Origin: Salinispora arenicola
Lineage (GTDB): Bacteria > Actinomycetota > Actinomycetes > Mycobacteriales > Micromonosporaceae
Reading direction: 5' to 3'
DNA: 64,000 bases
NCBI RefSeq assembly: GCF_006716065.1
Contig: NZ_VFOL01000001.1
Span: forward strand, 5,394,001 to 5,458,000
Within the stretch, counting starts at the first letter, position 1; the number at the start of each line of letters is the position of its first letter. The notes under the pieces were generated by a model. The model was not told where the DNA came from. It saw only the letters and a list, made by a program, of their open reading frames with translations, and did not search any database. Below, one piece after another: positions 7,771-16,563 of the stretch. Both the position numbers and the translations under genes were made by a program.

Positions 7771-9618
7771 GTGCCCGCGCCAATGGTCGACTCCGTGCCG
7801 CAGTCCACCGCTCCCGTGTCCACTGTGGTGGGGCGGCCGACACGATGGTCCCGGTGGCGGCCCGCCCGCGCCGACGTGTTGGCCATCGCCGTCTACCTGG
7901 CCCTCGGCGTACTGGTCTGCCTCAACCACTGGGTGGACGTACCCAACCGGGTGTCCGCCCACCTGCCGACCGACCACAGCTGGTTCGAGTGGCTCTTCTC
8001 CCACGGGGCGTACTCGGTGTGGCATCTGGAGAACCCGCTCTTCACCACCCGGCAGAACGCCCCGGACGGGGTGAACATGATGGCGAACACGTCACTACTC
8101 GGGGTGACCCTGCCACTGGCGCCGCTGACCATGCTGGTTGGCCCACAGGTGACGTACGTGTTGTACCTCGGCGCCGCGCTGGCCGCCACCGCCGGCACGT
8201 CCTACTGGGTGCTCTCCCGGTACCTGGTCCGTTCCCGGGGCGCGGCGTTCGTCGGCGGCGCGTTCCTCGGCTTCGCACCCGGAATCGTGCACCACGCCAA
8301 CGGCCAGCCCAACTTCGCCTCCAACTTCCTGCTGCCGCTGATCGTGGCGCGGGTACTGCGGCTGGGCGAGCCGGGCCGCTGGCGACGCAACGGCGTCGTG
8401 CTCGGCCTGCTGGTGGCGTACCAGATCTTCATCAACGAGGAGATGCTGCTGCTCACGGCGCTGGCCTGCCTCGTCGTCGTCGGCACGTACGCGGTGCTGC
8501 GGCCGCGGGCCGCCGGAGGGCAGGCCGGCACCTTCGCCGCCGCTCTCGGCACCGGCGGCGCCCTGGCCCTGTTGCTCACCGCGTACCCGATCTGGTTCCA
8601 GTTCAACGGCCCGCAGTCCTACCGCGGCCTGCAGGGGGGCACCTTCCACAGTTGGGGCGAGGACCTGAAGGCGTTCGTCACGTTTCCCCGGGACTCCCTG
8701 GCCGGGGACGAGGCGGTGGAGCGGACCATCGGCGTGACCGAGCAGAACACGTGGTTCGGCTGGCCGCTGGTGCTGCTGGCGGTGGTCGCTCTCCTGCTGT
8801 TGGTCGGCCGTTCCCTGGTCGCACGCATCCTGGCGGTGCTGACGGTGGTGTTCACCGTGGCCTCACTCGGCCCGGTGATCCGCTTCGACGGCGCCGAGAC
8901 CGACACCGACGGCCCGTGGGCGTACGTGCCGGAGGAGCTGCCGCTGGTCGAGATGATGATGCCGACCCGGCTGAGTCTGATCGTGGCCGCCGCGGTCGGG
9001 GTTCTGCTCGCCGTCGCGTGGGACACCCTGTCCGGATCCGGCCGGCCACCGGTACCCGCGCAGCGTGCCGCCCACCCACCCCGGCTCCAACGGCGGTGGC
9101 AGCGTCTGGTCGGCTACGCGGCCATCACGCTGGCCCTGCTACCGCTGATCCCCCGACCGCTGCCGGTGGAGCCGGTGGAGCCGCCCCCGCACTTCGTCAC
9201 CGCCGGTGGCTGGCGGCCGTACGTGCCCGAGGGGCGCACCCTGGTCCCGGTGCCGATCCCGAGTAACGTGCACGGCCTGTCCACGCTGCGGTGGAGTGCG
9301 CTGACCACGCACGCGTTCCCCATCCCCGGCGGGTACTTCATCGGCCCGGACGAGCAGGGTGCGGGGATCTTCGGGGCGGCGAACCGGCCGACGACCCGGC
9401 TCATTTACACCACGATGGACCGGAACGCCACGCCGAACGTCACCGACGTCGAGCGCCGGCAGGCGGTCGAGGACCTGCGGTACTGGCGGGCCTCGGTGGT
9501 GGTGCTCGGCGCCCACCCCCGGGAGGCGGTGCTGCGCGACCTGATGACGTCGCTGCTTGGTGCGCCGCAGCGGGTGGACGACGTCTGGCTCTGGGACGTC
9601 CGTTCCCTGGTCGGTTAG
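7771..9618 (+). CDS. Large polytopic membrane protein, GT-C-like (paralogue 1)
   Basis: 615 residues from GTG 7771 (ATG 7783 is also possible). About ten hydrophobic segments span the first three quarters; loop motifs include DHSWFEWLFSHGAYSVWHLE, PDGVNMMANTS and QIFINEEMLLLTA. A C-terminal non-membrane domain contains GRTLVPVPIPSNVHG and FPIPGGYFIGP. Topology and acidic first loop resemble GT-C lipid-linked-sugar transferases, but I see no diagnostic catalytic motif. It faces a clear paralogue at 9887-11785 that shares PDGVN-MANT, INEE and IPGGYF. Likely role: cell-envelope glycan or lipid work at the membrane (inference). Confidence 0.75.
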   Translation: MPAPMVDSVPQSTAPVSTVVGRPTRWSRWRPARADVLAIAVYLALGVLVCLNHWVDVPNRVSAHLPTDHSWFEWLFSHGAYSVWHLENPLFTTRQNAPDGVNMMANTSLLGVTLPLAPLTMLVGPQVTYVLYLGAALAATAGTSYWVLSRYLVRSRGAAFVGGAFLGFAPGIVHHANGQPNFASNFLLPLIVARVLRLGEPGRWRRNGVVLGLLVAYQIFINEEMLLLTALACLVVVGTYAVLRPRAAGGQAGTFAAALGTGGALALLLTAYPIWFQFNGPQSYRGLQGGTFHSWGEDLKAFVTFPRDSLAGDEAVERTIGVTEQNTWFGWPLVLLAVVALLLLVGRSLVARILAVLTVVFTVASLGPVIRFDGAETDTDGPWAYVPEELPLVEMMMPTRLSLIVAAAVGVLLAVAWDTLSGSGRPPVPAQRAAHPPRLQRRWQRLVGYAAITLALLPLIPRPLPVEPVEPPPHFVTAGGWRPYVPEGRTLVPVPIPSNVHGLSTLRWSALTTHAFPIPGGYFIGPDEQGAGIFGAANRPTTRLIYTTMDRNATPNVTDVERRQAVEDLRYWRASVVVLGAHPREAVLRDLMTSLLGAPQRVDDVWLWDVRSLVG

Positions 9619-9886
9619 CCGGCGGCTGGCCGCCGTCCCATCGCCCGCCCGGCACCGACACCGCCCACGGGCACTGGCCACCTGGCGCGGGACGCCGGCC
9701 TTCCACGACCCGGCACAGCGGCCATGCCACGGCCATCCGGCACGGACACGGCCACCCGGCTACGGCTACGGACACCCGACACGGACACCGGTCATGGGCC
9801 ACCGCCAGCCGCACGGACGCCGACCGTGGGCCACGGACGCCTGGGACGGAGGCCGGTCCCGATCGGCCCGGCCGGTGCGGTCTGCC
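9619..9886. repeat. Low-complexity gap between facing paralogues
   Basis: Between the two convergent stops lies a C/G/A-rich stretch in which GGACACGG-, CACGGCCA- and GGACACC-like words recur, most densely at 9720-9820. No conserved frame and no clean terminator stem was found. It looks like slippage-generated intergenic DNA. Confidence 0.5.
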
Positions 9887-11785
9887 TCAGGCCGCCGCCG
9901 GGTCGGTCAATGCGCGAACGTCCCACACCCAGACGTCCAGCTCACGCTCGCCGGGGCCGACAAGTTGCTCGACGGTCAGCCGCAGCGGCTCCGCGTGGTG
10001 CTGGTCCACCGGCAGCACCAGGATCGCGGCCCGCCAGTGCCGCAGGTCGTCCAGGGCTCGCCGGCGCTGCCGGTCGTCGAGGCTCAGCGTGCGTCCGGTG
10101 CTGGCGACCTCGTTCAGCAGCGTCCCGAGCCCGCTCGGGCGGCCACCGAAGCGACCCGGGTCGCCGGTGTTGCCGTTGCGTGGGGCCAGGAAGTAACCGC
10201 CAGGAATCTTGAAGTCGAGGTCGACGGCGGCGGCCCAGCGCATGCCGTGGGTATTGCCCATGCTCGGCACCGGGATGGGCACGAGCGTCTGGTCCGCCGC
10301 GACGTAGCCGCGCCACCGGTCGGCGGTGATGAAGTCCGGCACCGGTGGCCGGGAGGTCACCGGCAGCGGCATGGGTGCGATCGGCAGCAACGCCAGCGCC
10401 AGCCCGGCGGCGGTACGCAGCCGCAGGGTGCGCCGTGGCAACGGCAGCGGCCGGGAGCGCTCGACGGCCAACGCCAGCAGCAGCCCGACGGTGACGGTGG
10501 TGATGAGCCCGAACCGGGTCGGCACGACCGCGTCCAGCAGCGGCAGCCGGACCAGCCACTCCCACGGCCCGACGCCGATCTCCTGGCCCCACCAGGAAAT
10601 CCGCTCACCGAGGGAGAGCACCGCGAAGAAGACCCCGGTCGCCGCGAGGGCCCGCACGACCACGTCATGCCGCAGCCACAGGACGATTCCGACGGCGATC
10701 AGGGACAGGCTCCAGCCGAAGAAGGCGTTCTCCTCCGAGTAGTTCGGCGCGAGACCCGTGTTGGCCAGGTCGTCGCCGCCCAGGGTAGGCGAGCCGGGAG
10801 CGACGAAGGCGGCGATGTCGTTGCCGTAGTCCCGGACCGCGTCGCTCAACCCGTGGTACGCCATCGGCCCGGCAAACTGCACGTAGAGCGGGTACGCGAG
10901 CAGCGCGCCCGCCACCACGGTGCAGGTGGCGAGCGCCTTCCCCAACGGCCGCCACGCCGCCCGCCACAGCTGGGGGCGCTGCACCAGCACGGCGGCCAGG
11001 AACACCCCGCAGGCCATCGCGGTGAAGAGCAGAATCTCCTCGTTGATGAACGCCTGCACCGTCACCAGCAAAGCGAGCAGCAGGCCGTCCCGGTACGGGC
11101 GCCGGGAACGGGTGATCACGAGTACCCGCCACACGATGAACGGCAGCAGGAACTGGCTGATGATGTTGGGGTGCCAGTTGGCGTGCGACAGCATCGCCGG
11201 GGAGAACCCGCAGAACCATCCGCCGACCGCCGCGGCCAGCCGACTGCGCAACAGGTGGCGGGTGAGCACCACGTACCAAGCGGTGGCGGTGCCGGCGAGC
11301 CCGAGTGTGACCAGCAGCACGAAGGTCACCGCCGGGCCGAAGAGGAGCGTCACCGGCACCATCGGGATACCCAGGGCGAGGATGGCCGTGTTGGCCATCA
11401 GGTTGACGCCGTCCGGGTAGTTCAACTGTTCGGTGATGAACGGGAACTCGCCGTACAGCACCACCCGCACCGAGTGGGCCAGGAAGAACTGCACCTGCGC
11501 CGGGTCGCTGCTGTACAGCGCGGCGACGCGGCCGGCCGGGTCGACCCAGATCTGGCTGGTCACCCAGAGCGCGGTGAGCAGAAAACCACCGACCACCACC
11601 AGGTGCTGCCGTCGGGGCGTCCACGGCGGCAGCCGGAACCGGCGACGGGCCGGGGCGCGGCCGGACTCCGGACTCCGGTTCCCCGCTGCGACGCCGTTGC
11701 GGGGGAACACGCTCGCGCTGTGGAAATCGACCGGCTTGGGCGGGGCCGCGGTGGCGGAGTCGGCGCGGGTGTCAGCAGGCGTCAC
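9887..11785 (-). CDS. Large polytopic membrane protein, GT-C-like (paralogue 2)
   Basis: 632 residues. A basic, Pro-rich cytoplasmic N-terminus of about 60 residues precedes about ten to twelve hydrophobic helices. Motifs shared with the gene at 7771: YPDGVNLMANTA, AFINEEILLFTA, QTLVPIPVPSMGNTHG and FKIPGGYFLAP, so the pair arose by duplication and is inverted. The C-terminal 150 residues should lie outside the membrane. Reaction unknown; a GT-C-type transferase is the best fit by architecture. The start faces the lipoprotein gene at 11916 across 130 bp, which may hold divergent promoters. Confidence 0.75.
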   Translation of the reverse strand: MTPADTRADSATAAPPKPVDFHSASVFPRNGVAAGNRSPESGRAPARRRFRLPPWTPRRQHLVVVGGFLLTALWVTSQIWVDPAGRVAALYSSDPAQVQFFLAHSVRVVLYGEFPFITEQLNYPDGVNLMANTAILALGIPMVPVTLLFGPAVTFVLLVTLGLAGTATAWYVVLTRHLLRSRLAAAVGGWFCGFSPAMLSHANWHPNIISQFLLPFIVWRVLVITRSRRPYRDGLLLALLVTVQAFINEEILLFTAMACGVFLAAVLVQRPQLWRAAWRPLGKALATCTVVAGALLAYPLYVQFAGPMAYHGLSDAVRDYGNDIAAFVAPGSPTLGGDDLANTGLAPNYSEENAFFGWSLSLIAVGIVLWLRHDVVVRALAATGVFFAVLSLGERISWWGQEIGVGPWEWLVRLPLLDAVVPTRFGLITTVTVGLLLALAVERSRPLPLPRRTLRLRTAAGLALALLPIAPMPLPVTSRPPVPDFITADRWRGYVAADQTLVPIPVPSMGNTHGMRWAAAVDLDFKIPGGYFLAPRNGNTGDPGRFGGRPSGLGTLLNEVASTGRTLSLDDRQRRRALDDLRHWRAAILVLPVDQHHAEPLRLTVEQLVGPGERELDVWVWDVRALTDPAAA

Positions 11786-11915
11786 AGTCGGCGGAGTCTA
11801 CCTGAGCGAGAATCACACCAAAGTCACTGGACAATCCCTTGTGGGTGGTGCTGGGGGTTAGCCTGCCGTCTCGTACCATTGCGGTTCGCACGACCGGTGA
11901 ACGGAGGACGTTGAG

Positions 11916-13109
11916 GTGGTTGCAGCCCGCCGGATCGGCAGGACGACCGCCGCTGCGCTGGCCCTGGTGGCGACCGTGACCGCCTGCGTGCCGGTCGCCG
12001 AGAAGTCGGGTGACCTGCGGATGGGGCATGACAGCCGGGACGGCTCGCTGGCCGTCTGGCCGGCCCGCGGCTCACTCGCCGGTGAGGCCGGAACGGCGAC
12101 GGCGGTGGCCGGGGCGGTCCGTGCCTGGCGGTCGCCGCTGGACGACCGGGCGCACCTGTCCACCTCGGGCATCCTCTGGGCCGGTGAGGTCGACGATACG
12201 TCGCTCGCCCTGGTCGCCGCCGATGTTCCCGGTACGGGCGCCTCCTGGCTGCTCCACGTCGCCGGGCGGGATGGGCGCTACACCGTCACCCACGCCGTCG
12301 AGCACACTGATCCCGGCTACCTGGTCTACTCAGACGTCCTCCCGGTCCACACCGACAGGGGTCGCCGCTACCTGGTTTCCGCACGGGTCACCGACCTGGT
12401 CGGCCCGGACGGTCGGGCGGTGACCATCGAGAATGGGCTCAGTGAGCCGGTCGCCGTGCCGGCCTGCTCCGCGGTGTCGATCACCGCCACGCTGCGCGCC
12501 ACCGAGTCGCTGCCCCGGGGGCGGGCCACCGACCGGTTCCTCGACCTGGGCAGCGGCCTGGACGCGCCGCGCTATCCGCTGGTACGCGACGGGTCCGGCT
12601 CCGGACGGCGGGCCATCGCCGAGCTGGACACCTGCGCGTTGGCCGGTGCGGAGGGCCCGTTCGGCAGCATTCAGCGCCGGTTCGGGGAGCGACAGTCGAC
12701 GGCCTCGGTGCCGGCGTCCTGGCCGATGGCGGGGCTGAGTACCCGGAGGGTGGGCGAGATCGCGTTCGGTGGCGGCGACCCCGGCGAGGTGCGGCAGCTC
12801 ACCTGGGACGCGGCCGACGACGAGATGACGGCGGTGCTGTACCAGCCGGCAGACGGGGGCCCGCCGGTGACGTCGACCGCGGACCGGGCCGCCGCACTTC
12901 AGGCATACGTCCTGCCCGTGGCCGGGCAGCGGCTGGGCGTGCTGAGCTGGCGACCGACGCCGGAGACCTCGCTGTCCGTCCCCGCTGGCACGTCCCGCCT
13001 CGTCGACCGCCCAGGTCTGGTGGTCCTGCCCCTGGCCGACGAGGAGGTCACGGTGAGCCTGGCGACCGCCGACGAGACCCACTACCGTTCACTGCCCGCT
13101 GCCCGGTAG
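11916..13109 (+). CDS. Secreted lipoprotein of unknown function
   Basis: 397 residues with a lipoprotein signal peptide: a basic start (VAARRIGRTT), a hydrophobic run and the lipobox VTAC with Cys24 as the lipidated residue. The rest is beta-rich with no recognised domain; DVPGTGASWLLHVAGRDGRY and VISITATLR-like strands suggest a surface beta-structure. GTG 11916 is supported by GGAGG eight bases upstream. It is divergent from the polytopic membrane protein, with which it may act at the cell surface. I do not recognise the family. Confidence 0.8.
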   Translation: MVAARRIGRTTAAALALVATVTACVPVAEKSGDLRMGHDSRDGSLAVWPARGSLAGEAGTATAVAGAVRAWRSPLDDRAHLSTSGILWAGEVDDTSLALVAADVPGTGASWLLHVAGRDGRYTVTHAVEHTDPGYLVYSDVLPVHTDRGRRYLVSARVTDLVGPDGRAVTIENGLSEPVAVPACSAVSITATLRATESLPRGRATDRFLDLGSGLDAPRYPLVRDGSGSGRRAIAELDTCALAGAEGPFGSIQRRFGERQSTASVPASWPMAGLSTRRVGEIAFGGGDPGEVRQLTWDAADDEMTAVLYQPADGGPPVTSTADRAAALQAYVLPVAGQRLGVLSWRPTPETSLSVPAGTSRLVDRPGLVVLPLADEEVTVSLATADETHYRSLPAAR

Positions 13110-13123
13110 CGCCGGGCGGCGAC

Positions 13124-13201
13124 GCTGCCGGTGACGCGTCCCGGGACGCTGCCGGCGACGGCGGATCACCGTAACCTCCCGCGGCGCTGCCGGTGACGCG
13201 T
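13124..13201. repeat. 16-bp direct repeat in a convergent gap
   Basis: GCTGCCGGTGACGCGT occurs at 13124-13139 and again at 13186-13201, with a degraded version between (GCTGCCGGCGACGGCG). The second copy abuts the terminator hairpin. Confidence 0.7.
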
Positions 13202-13228
13202 GGGCGACGGCGGACCACCGTCGCCCAC
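13200..13228. terminator. Hairpin between convergent genes
   Basis: GTGGGCGACGG pairs perfectly with CCGTCGCCCAC (11 bp) around a 7-nt loop. It ends 8 bp before the dxs stop and about 90 bp after the lipoprotein stop. There is no T-tract, so it may act in both directions as a high-GC terminator. Confidence 0.6.
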
Positions 13229-13235
13229 GTCGTGG

Positions 13236-15212
13236 TCACTTCGGAGCGGGAGCCTCCCGCGGGGTGACGACCGACCCCACCGGCTCGGACGCGAGCGCGT
13301 CCTCGGCGTCGACGTCGAGGCGGGAGATCCAGCCGGTGACGTCGCGGGCCACGTCCTGGGCGGTCAGACCGAGGTCGGCGAGGATCTGCGCCCGGGTGCC
13401 GTGCGGGTGCCAGTCGGCCGGCACTCCGAGGTCCTTCACCGGCACCTCGACGTCGGCGTCCCGCATCGCCTGGGCGAGCGCGTCGCCGACCCCACCAACC
13501 CGGACGCCGTCCTCCACGGTGACCACGAGCCGGTGCCCGGCGGCCAGTTCCACCAGTTCGGCCGGGGCCGGCCGGACCCAGCGCGGGTCCACGACGGTGA
13601 CACCGTAGCCCTGCTCGGCGACCCGGCCGGCGACCTGCACACCCAGGCCGGCGAAGGAGCCGACCGCGACCAGCAGCACGTCGGTGCGGGCCGACTCGGC
13701 GAGCACGTCGACCGGCCCGACCCGGCGCAGCGCCGGCAGGTCGGCGGCGACGGCGCCGGTCGGGAACCGGACGATGGTCGGCCCGTCGTTGACGGCGACT
13801 GCCTCACGCAGTTCCTCGCGGAGGGTGGCGGCGTCGCGGGGCGCGGCGATCCGCAGGCCCGGCACCACCCCGAAGACGGACATGTCCCACATGCCGTAGT
13901 GGCTGGGCCCGTCCGGGCCGGTGATCCCGGCCCGGTCGAGCACGAAGGTCACCGGCAGCTTGTGCATCGCCACGTCCAGCAGGACCTGGTCGAACGCCCG
14001 GTTCAGGAAGGTCGCGTAGACCGCGACCACCGGGTGCAGACCGCCCAGCGCCAGGCCGGCCGCCGAGGTGGCGGCGTGCTGCTCGGCGATACCCACGTCG
14101 TAGGTGCGCTCCGGATACTTGCGGGCGAGCTTGGCGATGCCGGTCGGCTCGGCCATCGCGGCGGTGATCCCCACCACATCCGGTCGCTCGTCGGCGATCG
14201 CCACCAACTCGTCGGCGAAGACGTGGGTCCACTTCACCGTCGGCGCGGCGACCAGTTGGCCGGTCTCGACGTTGAACGCGCCCCCCGGGCCGTGCAGGCA
14301 GTCGGCCTCGTCCTCCTCGGCCGGGCGGTACCCGTAGCCCTTGCGGGTGACCGCGTGCACGATCACGGGGCCGCCGAAGTTCTTCGCCGCGCGCAGGGCC
14401 CCCTCGACCGCCACGATGTCGTGCCCGTCGACCGGGCCGACGTACTTGATGCCGAGGTCCTCGAACATCGCCTGCGGCGCGACCGCGTCCTTGATGCCCC
14501 GCTTGACCGCGTGCAGCACCTCGTACATCGGCCGGCCGACCAGCGGGGTCGAGCCGAGCGCCTCGCGGACCGTGTCCAGCACCCGCTCGTAGCTGGGATT
14601 CAGGCGCAGCGTCGACAGGTGGTCGGCGAGCCCACCGATGGTCGGCGAGTAGGACCGGCCGTTGTCGTTGACCACGATCACCAGCGGGTTGCCGGCGGTC
14701 GCAATGTTATTCAACGCCTCCCAGCACATACCGCCGGTCAGCGCGCCGTCGCCGACCACGGCCGCCACCGCCCGGGACTCACCCCGCAGCGCGTACGCCT
14801 TGGCCAGCCCGTCGGCGTAGGACAGGGCGGTAGAGGCGTGCGAGTTCTCGATCAGGTCATGCTCGCTCTCGGCCTGGCTCGGGTAGCCGGAGAGCCCGTC
14901 GCGCTGGCGCAGCCGGTCGAAGCCGTCCTGCCGGCCGGTGAGGATCTTGTGTACGTAGGCCTGGTGGCCGGTGTCGAACAGGAGCCGGTCCCGCGGGGAG
15001 TCGAAGACCCGGTGCAGCGCGAGGGTCAGCTCCACCACGCCCAGGTTGGGGCCGATGTGCCCGCCGGTGCGGGAGACCTTGGCGACCAGGAAGTCACGGA
15101 TCTCGGCGGCGAGGATGCCCAACTGCTCGGTGGACATCCGCTTGACGTCCTGCGGGCCGCGTACGGCGGCCAGCAGCCCCGGGTGGTTTGCCGTGTCCGG
15201 TTCAACACTCAT
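13236..15212 (-). CDS. dxs: 1-deoxy-D-xylulose-5-phosphate synthase
   Basis: 658-residue thiamine-diphosphate enzyme that condenses pyruvate and glyceraldehyde-3-phosphate in the first step of the MEP isoprenoid pathway. Visible signatures: [16 protein letters not shown], the ThDP/Mg motif [16 protein letters not shown], the central transketolase segment with GIAEQHA, and [17 protein letters not shown]. Length is normal. The frame is open to 15293, but ATG 15212 begins the family sequence; no strong Shine-Dalgarno is seen. Upstream on the same strand, 94 bp away, is the RNA methyltransferase, an arrangement conserved in actinobacteria. Confidence 0.97.
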   Translation of the reverse strand: MSVEPDTANHPGLLAAVRGPQDVKRMSTEQLGILAAEIRDFLVAKVSRTGGHIGPNLGVVELTLALHRVFDSPRDRLLFDTGHQAYVHKILTGRQDGFDRLRQRDGLSGYPSQAESEHDLIENSHASTALSYADGLAKAYALRGESRAVAAVVGDGALTGGMCWEALNNIATAGNPLVIVVNDNGRSYSPTIGGLADHLSTLRLNPSYERVLDTVREALGSTPLVGRPMYEVLHAVKRGIKDAVAPQAMFEDLGIKYVGPVDGHDIVAVEGALRAAKNFGGPVIVHAVTRKGYGYRPAEEDEADCLHGPGGAFNVETGQLVAAPTVKWTHVFADELVAIADERPDVVGITAAMAEPTGIAKLARKYPERTYDVGIAEQHAATSAAGLALGGLHPVVAVYATFLNRAFDQVLLDVAMHKLPVTFVLDRAGITGPDGPSHYGMWDMSVFGVVPGLRIAAPRDAATLREELREAVAVNDGPTIVRFPTGAVAADLPALRRVGPVDVLAESARTDVLLVAVGSFAGLGVQVAGRVAEQGYGVTVVDPRWVRPAPAELVELAAGHRLVVTVEDGVRVGGVGDALAQAMRDADVEVPVKDLGVPADWHPHGTRAQILADLGLTAQDVARDVTGWISRLDVDAEDALASEPVGSVVTPREAPAPK

Positions 15213-15306
15213 GACCGGAGAGTCTATCGGCCGTGTCACCGCTCGTAGCCCCGTCGGGAGCACCCTGACCCAGCCGGCGAAACGCTCGGTCACGCTGAGC
15301 GTTCGG

Positions 15307-16563
15307 TCAGGCTTCGTTCCGCGCTCGGTGCGGCGACGCGGGCGGCAACAGCAGGCCCACCAGCTCCACGTGCCTGGTCATCGGGAACAGGTCGAAGCCG
15401 CGCAGCGCGGCCATCCGCCAGCCCAGCTCGGCGAAGCCGCGGACGTCCCGGGCGAAGGCCGCCGGATCGCAGGCCACGTACGCCACCGCGCGCGCTCCGG
15501 TGCCGGCCACGGCCCGTACCACCGCAGCCCCGGCCCCGGACCGGGGCGGATCGAGCACCACCACGTCCACCGGCCCGGTGACCTGCCCGCGGGCCAGCAC
15601 CGTGGCGACCCGGCCCGCGACGATGTCGACCTGGGGCAGGTCCCGCAGGTTGTCCCGGGCGGCGGCCACACCGGCCCCGGCGGCCTCGACGAGGGTGACC
15701 CGACCGGTCGCGCCGACCCGGCCGGCCAACGCGGCGGCGAACAGGCCGGCTCCCCCGTACAGGTCCCAGGCGGTCTCGCCGGGCCGCGGGTCGAGCTGTG
15801 CCAGCACCGCGTCGACCAGGGTGTCCGCCGCCGCCGGGTGGACCTGCCAGAACGCCGACGGGGGGAGCTTCCACTGGCGGCCGACGGCCTGCTCGCGGAC
15901 CTGTTCCGGCCCGCTGACCGGCCGTGTCGCCCCGTCGGCGACGGCGGTCACGGTCACGTCTCCGCCGGTCGAGGCGACCGACTCGACGGCGTGCGCGTCC
16001 GGCCACCGTACGGGGCCAAGCACCGGCAGTTGTTGGATCGCCGGATGGGCTATCCGACACCGGTCGATCGGCACCACCTCGTACGAACGGTGCTTGAGCA
16101 GGCCGGCCCGACCGGCGCCGTCGACGGTGTACCGCACCCGGGAACGCCAGCCCAGCGGCCCGCCGGGCAGCGCCTCGACCTGGACCCCCAGCGCGTCCAG
16201 TTCCGCGCCGGTCAGCCCACCGAGCCGGGTGAGTTGCTCCCGGACCACCCCCGCCTTCCAGGTCAGCTGCGCCTTGGGGGCCACGTGTTGCAGGTCACAG
16301 CCGCCGCAGCGGCCCGGCTTCGCGTACGGGCAGGGCGGATCGACCCGGTCCGGCGCGGCGTCCAGTACCGTCACCGCGTCGGCCCGGACGAAGCGACGGT
16401 GTACCTCGGTGACCTCGGCGACCACCCGCTCGCCGGGCAGCGCGTGCCGGACGAAGAACACCTGGCCGCCGACCCGGGCGACGCAGTGCCCGCCCGGGGC
16501 CACCGCCCCGACGGTCAGCTCGACCCGCTCGGCCTCCGCCGGCCCCTGACCCCCGGTCACCAT
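15307..16563 (-). CDS. TrmA/RlmD-type class I SAM RNA methyltransferase
   Basis: 418 residues. An N-terminal TRAM beta-barrel ([20 protein letters not shown]) is followed by an iron-sulfur-type cysteine cluster ([16 protein letters not shown]), the SAM fold ([15 protein letters not shown]), DPPRSG, and [12 protein letters not shown], where Cys is the expected nucleophile. This is the RlmC/RlmD/TrmA uracil-5-methyltransferase architecture; the exact rRNA or tRNA uridine cannot be told from sequence. The ATG overlaps the end of the transporter gene by 7 nt, so the two are probably co-translated. Confidence 0.9.
   Translation of the reverse strand: MVTGGQGPAEAERVELTVGAVAPGGHCVARVGGQVFFVRHALPGERVVAEVTEVHRRFVRADAVTVLDAAPDRVDPPCPYAKPGRCGGCDLQHVAPKAQLTWKAGVVREQLTRLGGLTGAELDALGVQVEALPGGPLGWRSRVRYTVDGAGRAGLLKHRSYEVVPIDRCRIAHPAIQQLPVLGPVRWPDAHAVESVASTGGDVTVTAVADGATRPVSGPEQVREQAVGRQWKLPPSAFWQVHPAAADTLVDAVLAQLDPRPGETAWDLYGGAGLFAAALAGRVGATGRVTLVEAAGAGVAAARDNLRDLPQVDIVAGRVATVLARGQVTGPVDVVVLDPPRSGAGAAVVRAVAGTGARAVAYVACDPAAFARDVRGFAELGWRMAALRGFDLFPMTRHVELVGLLLPPASPHRARNEA

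Noticed and set aside
7607..7843. 79-residue N-terminal extension of the response regulator
   Set aside because: Receiver domains start at MRILVVEDE, and GAGGAGG sits just before that ATG.
9557..11914. 785-codon plus-strand frame opposite the second GT-C-like gene
   Set aside because: Gln/Arg/Gly-rich antisense translation with no domain; the minus strand shows transmembrane helices and paralogy.
13200..15248. Long plus-strand frame across dxs
   Set aside because: It is a GC-bias shadow: the reverse strand encodes an unmistakable Dxs, and the plus-strand translation is Arg/Gly/Asp-rich without domains.
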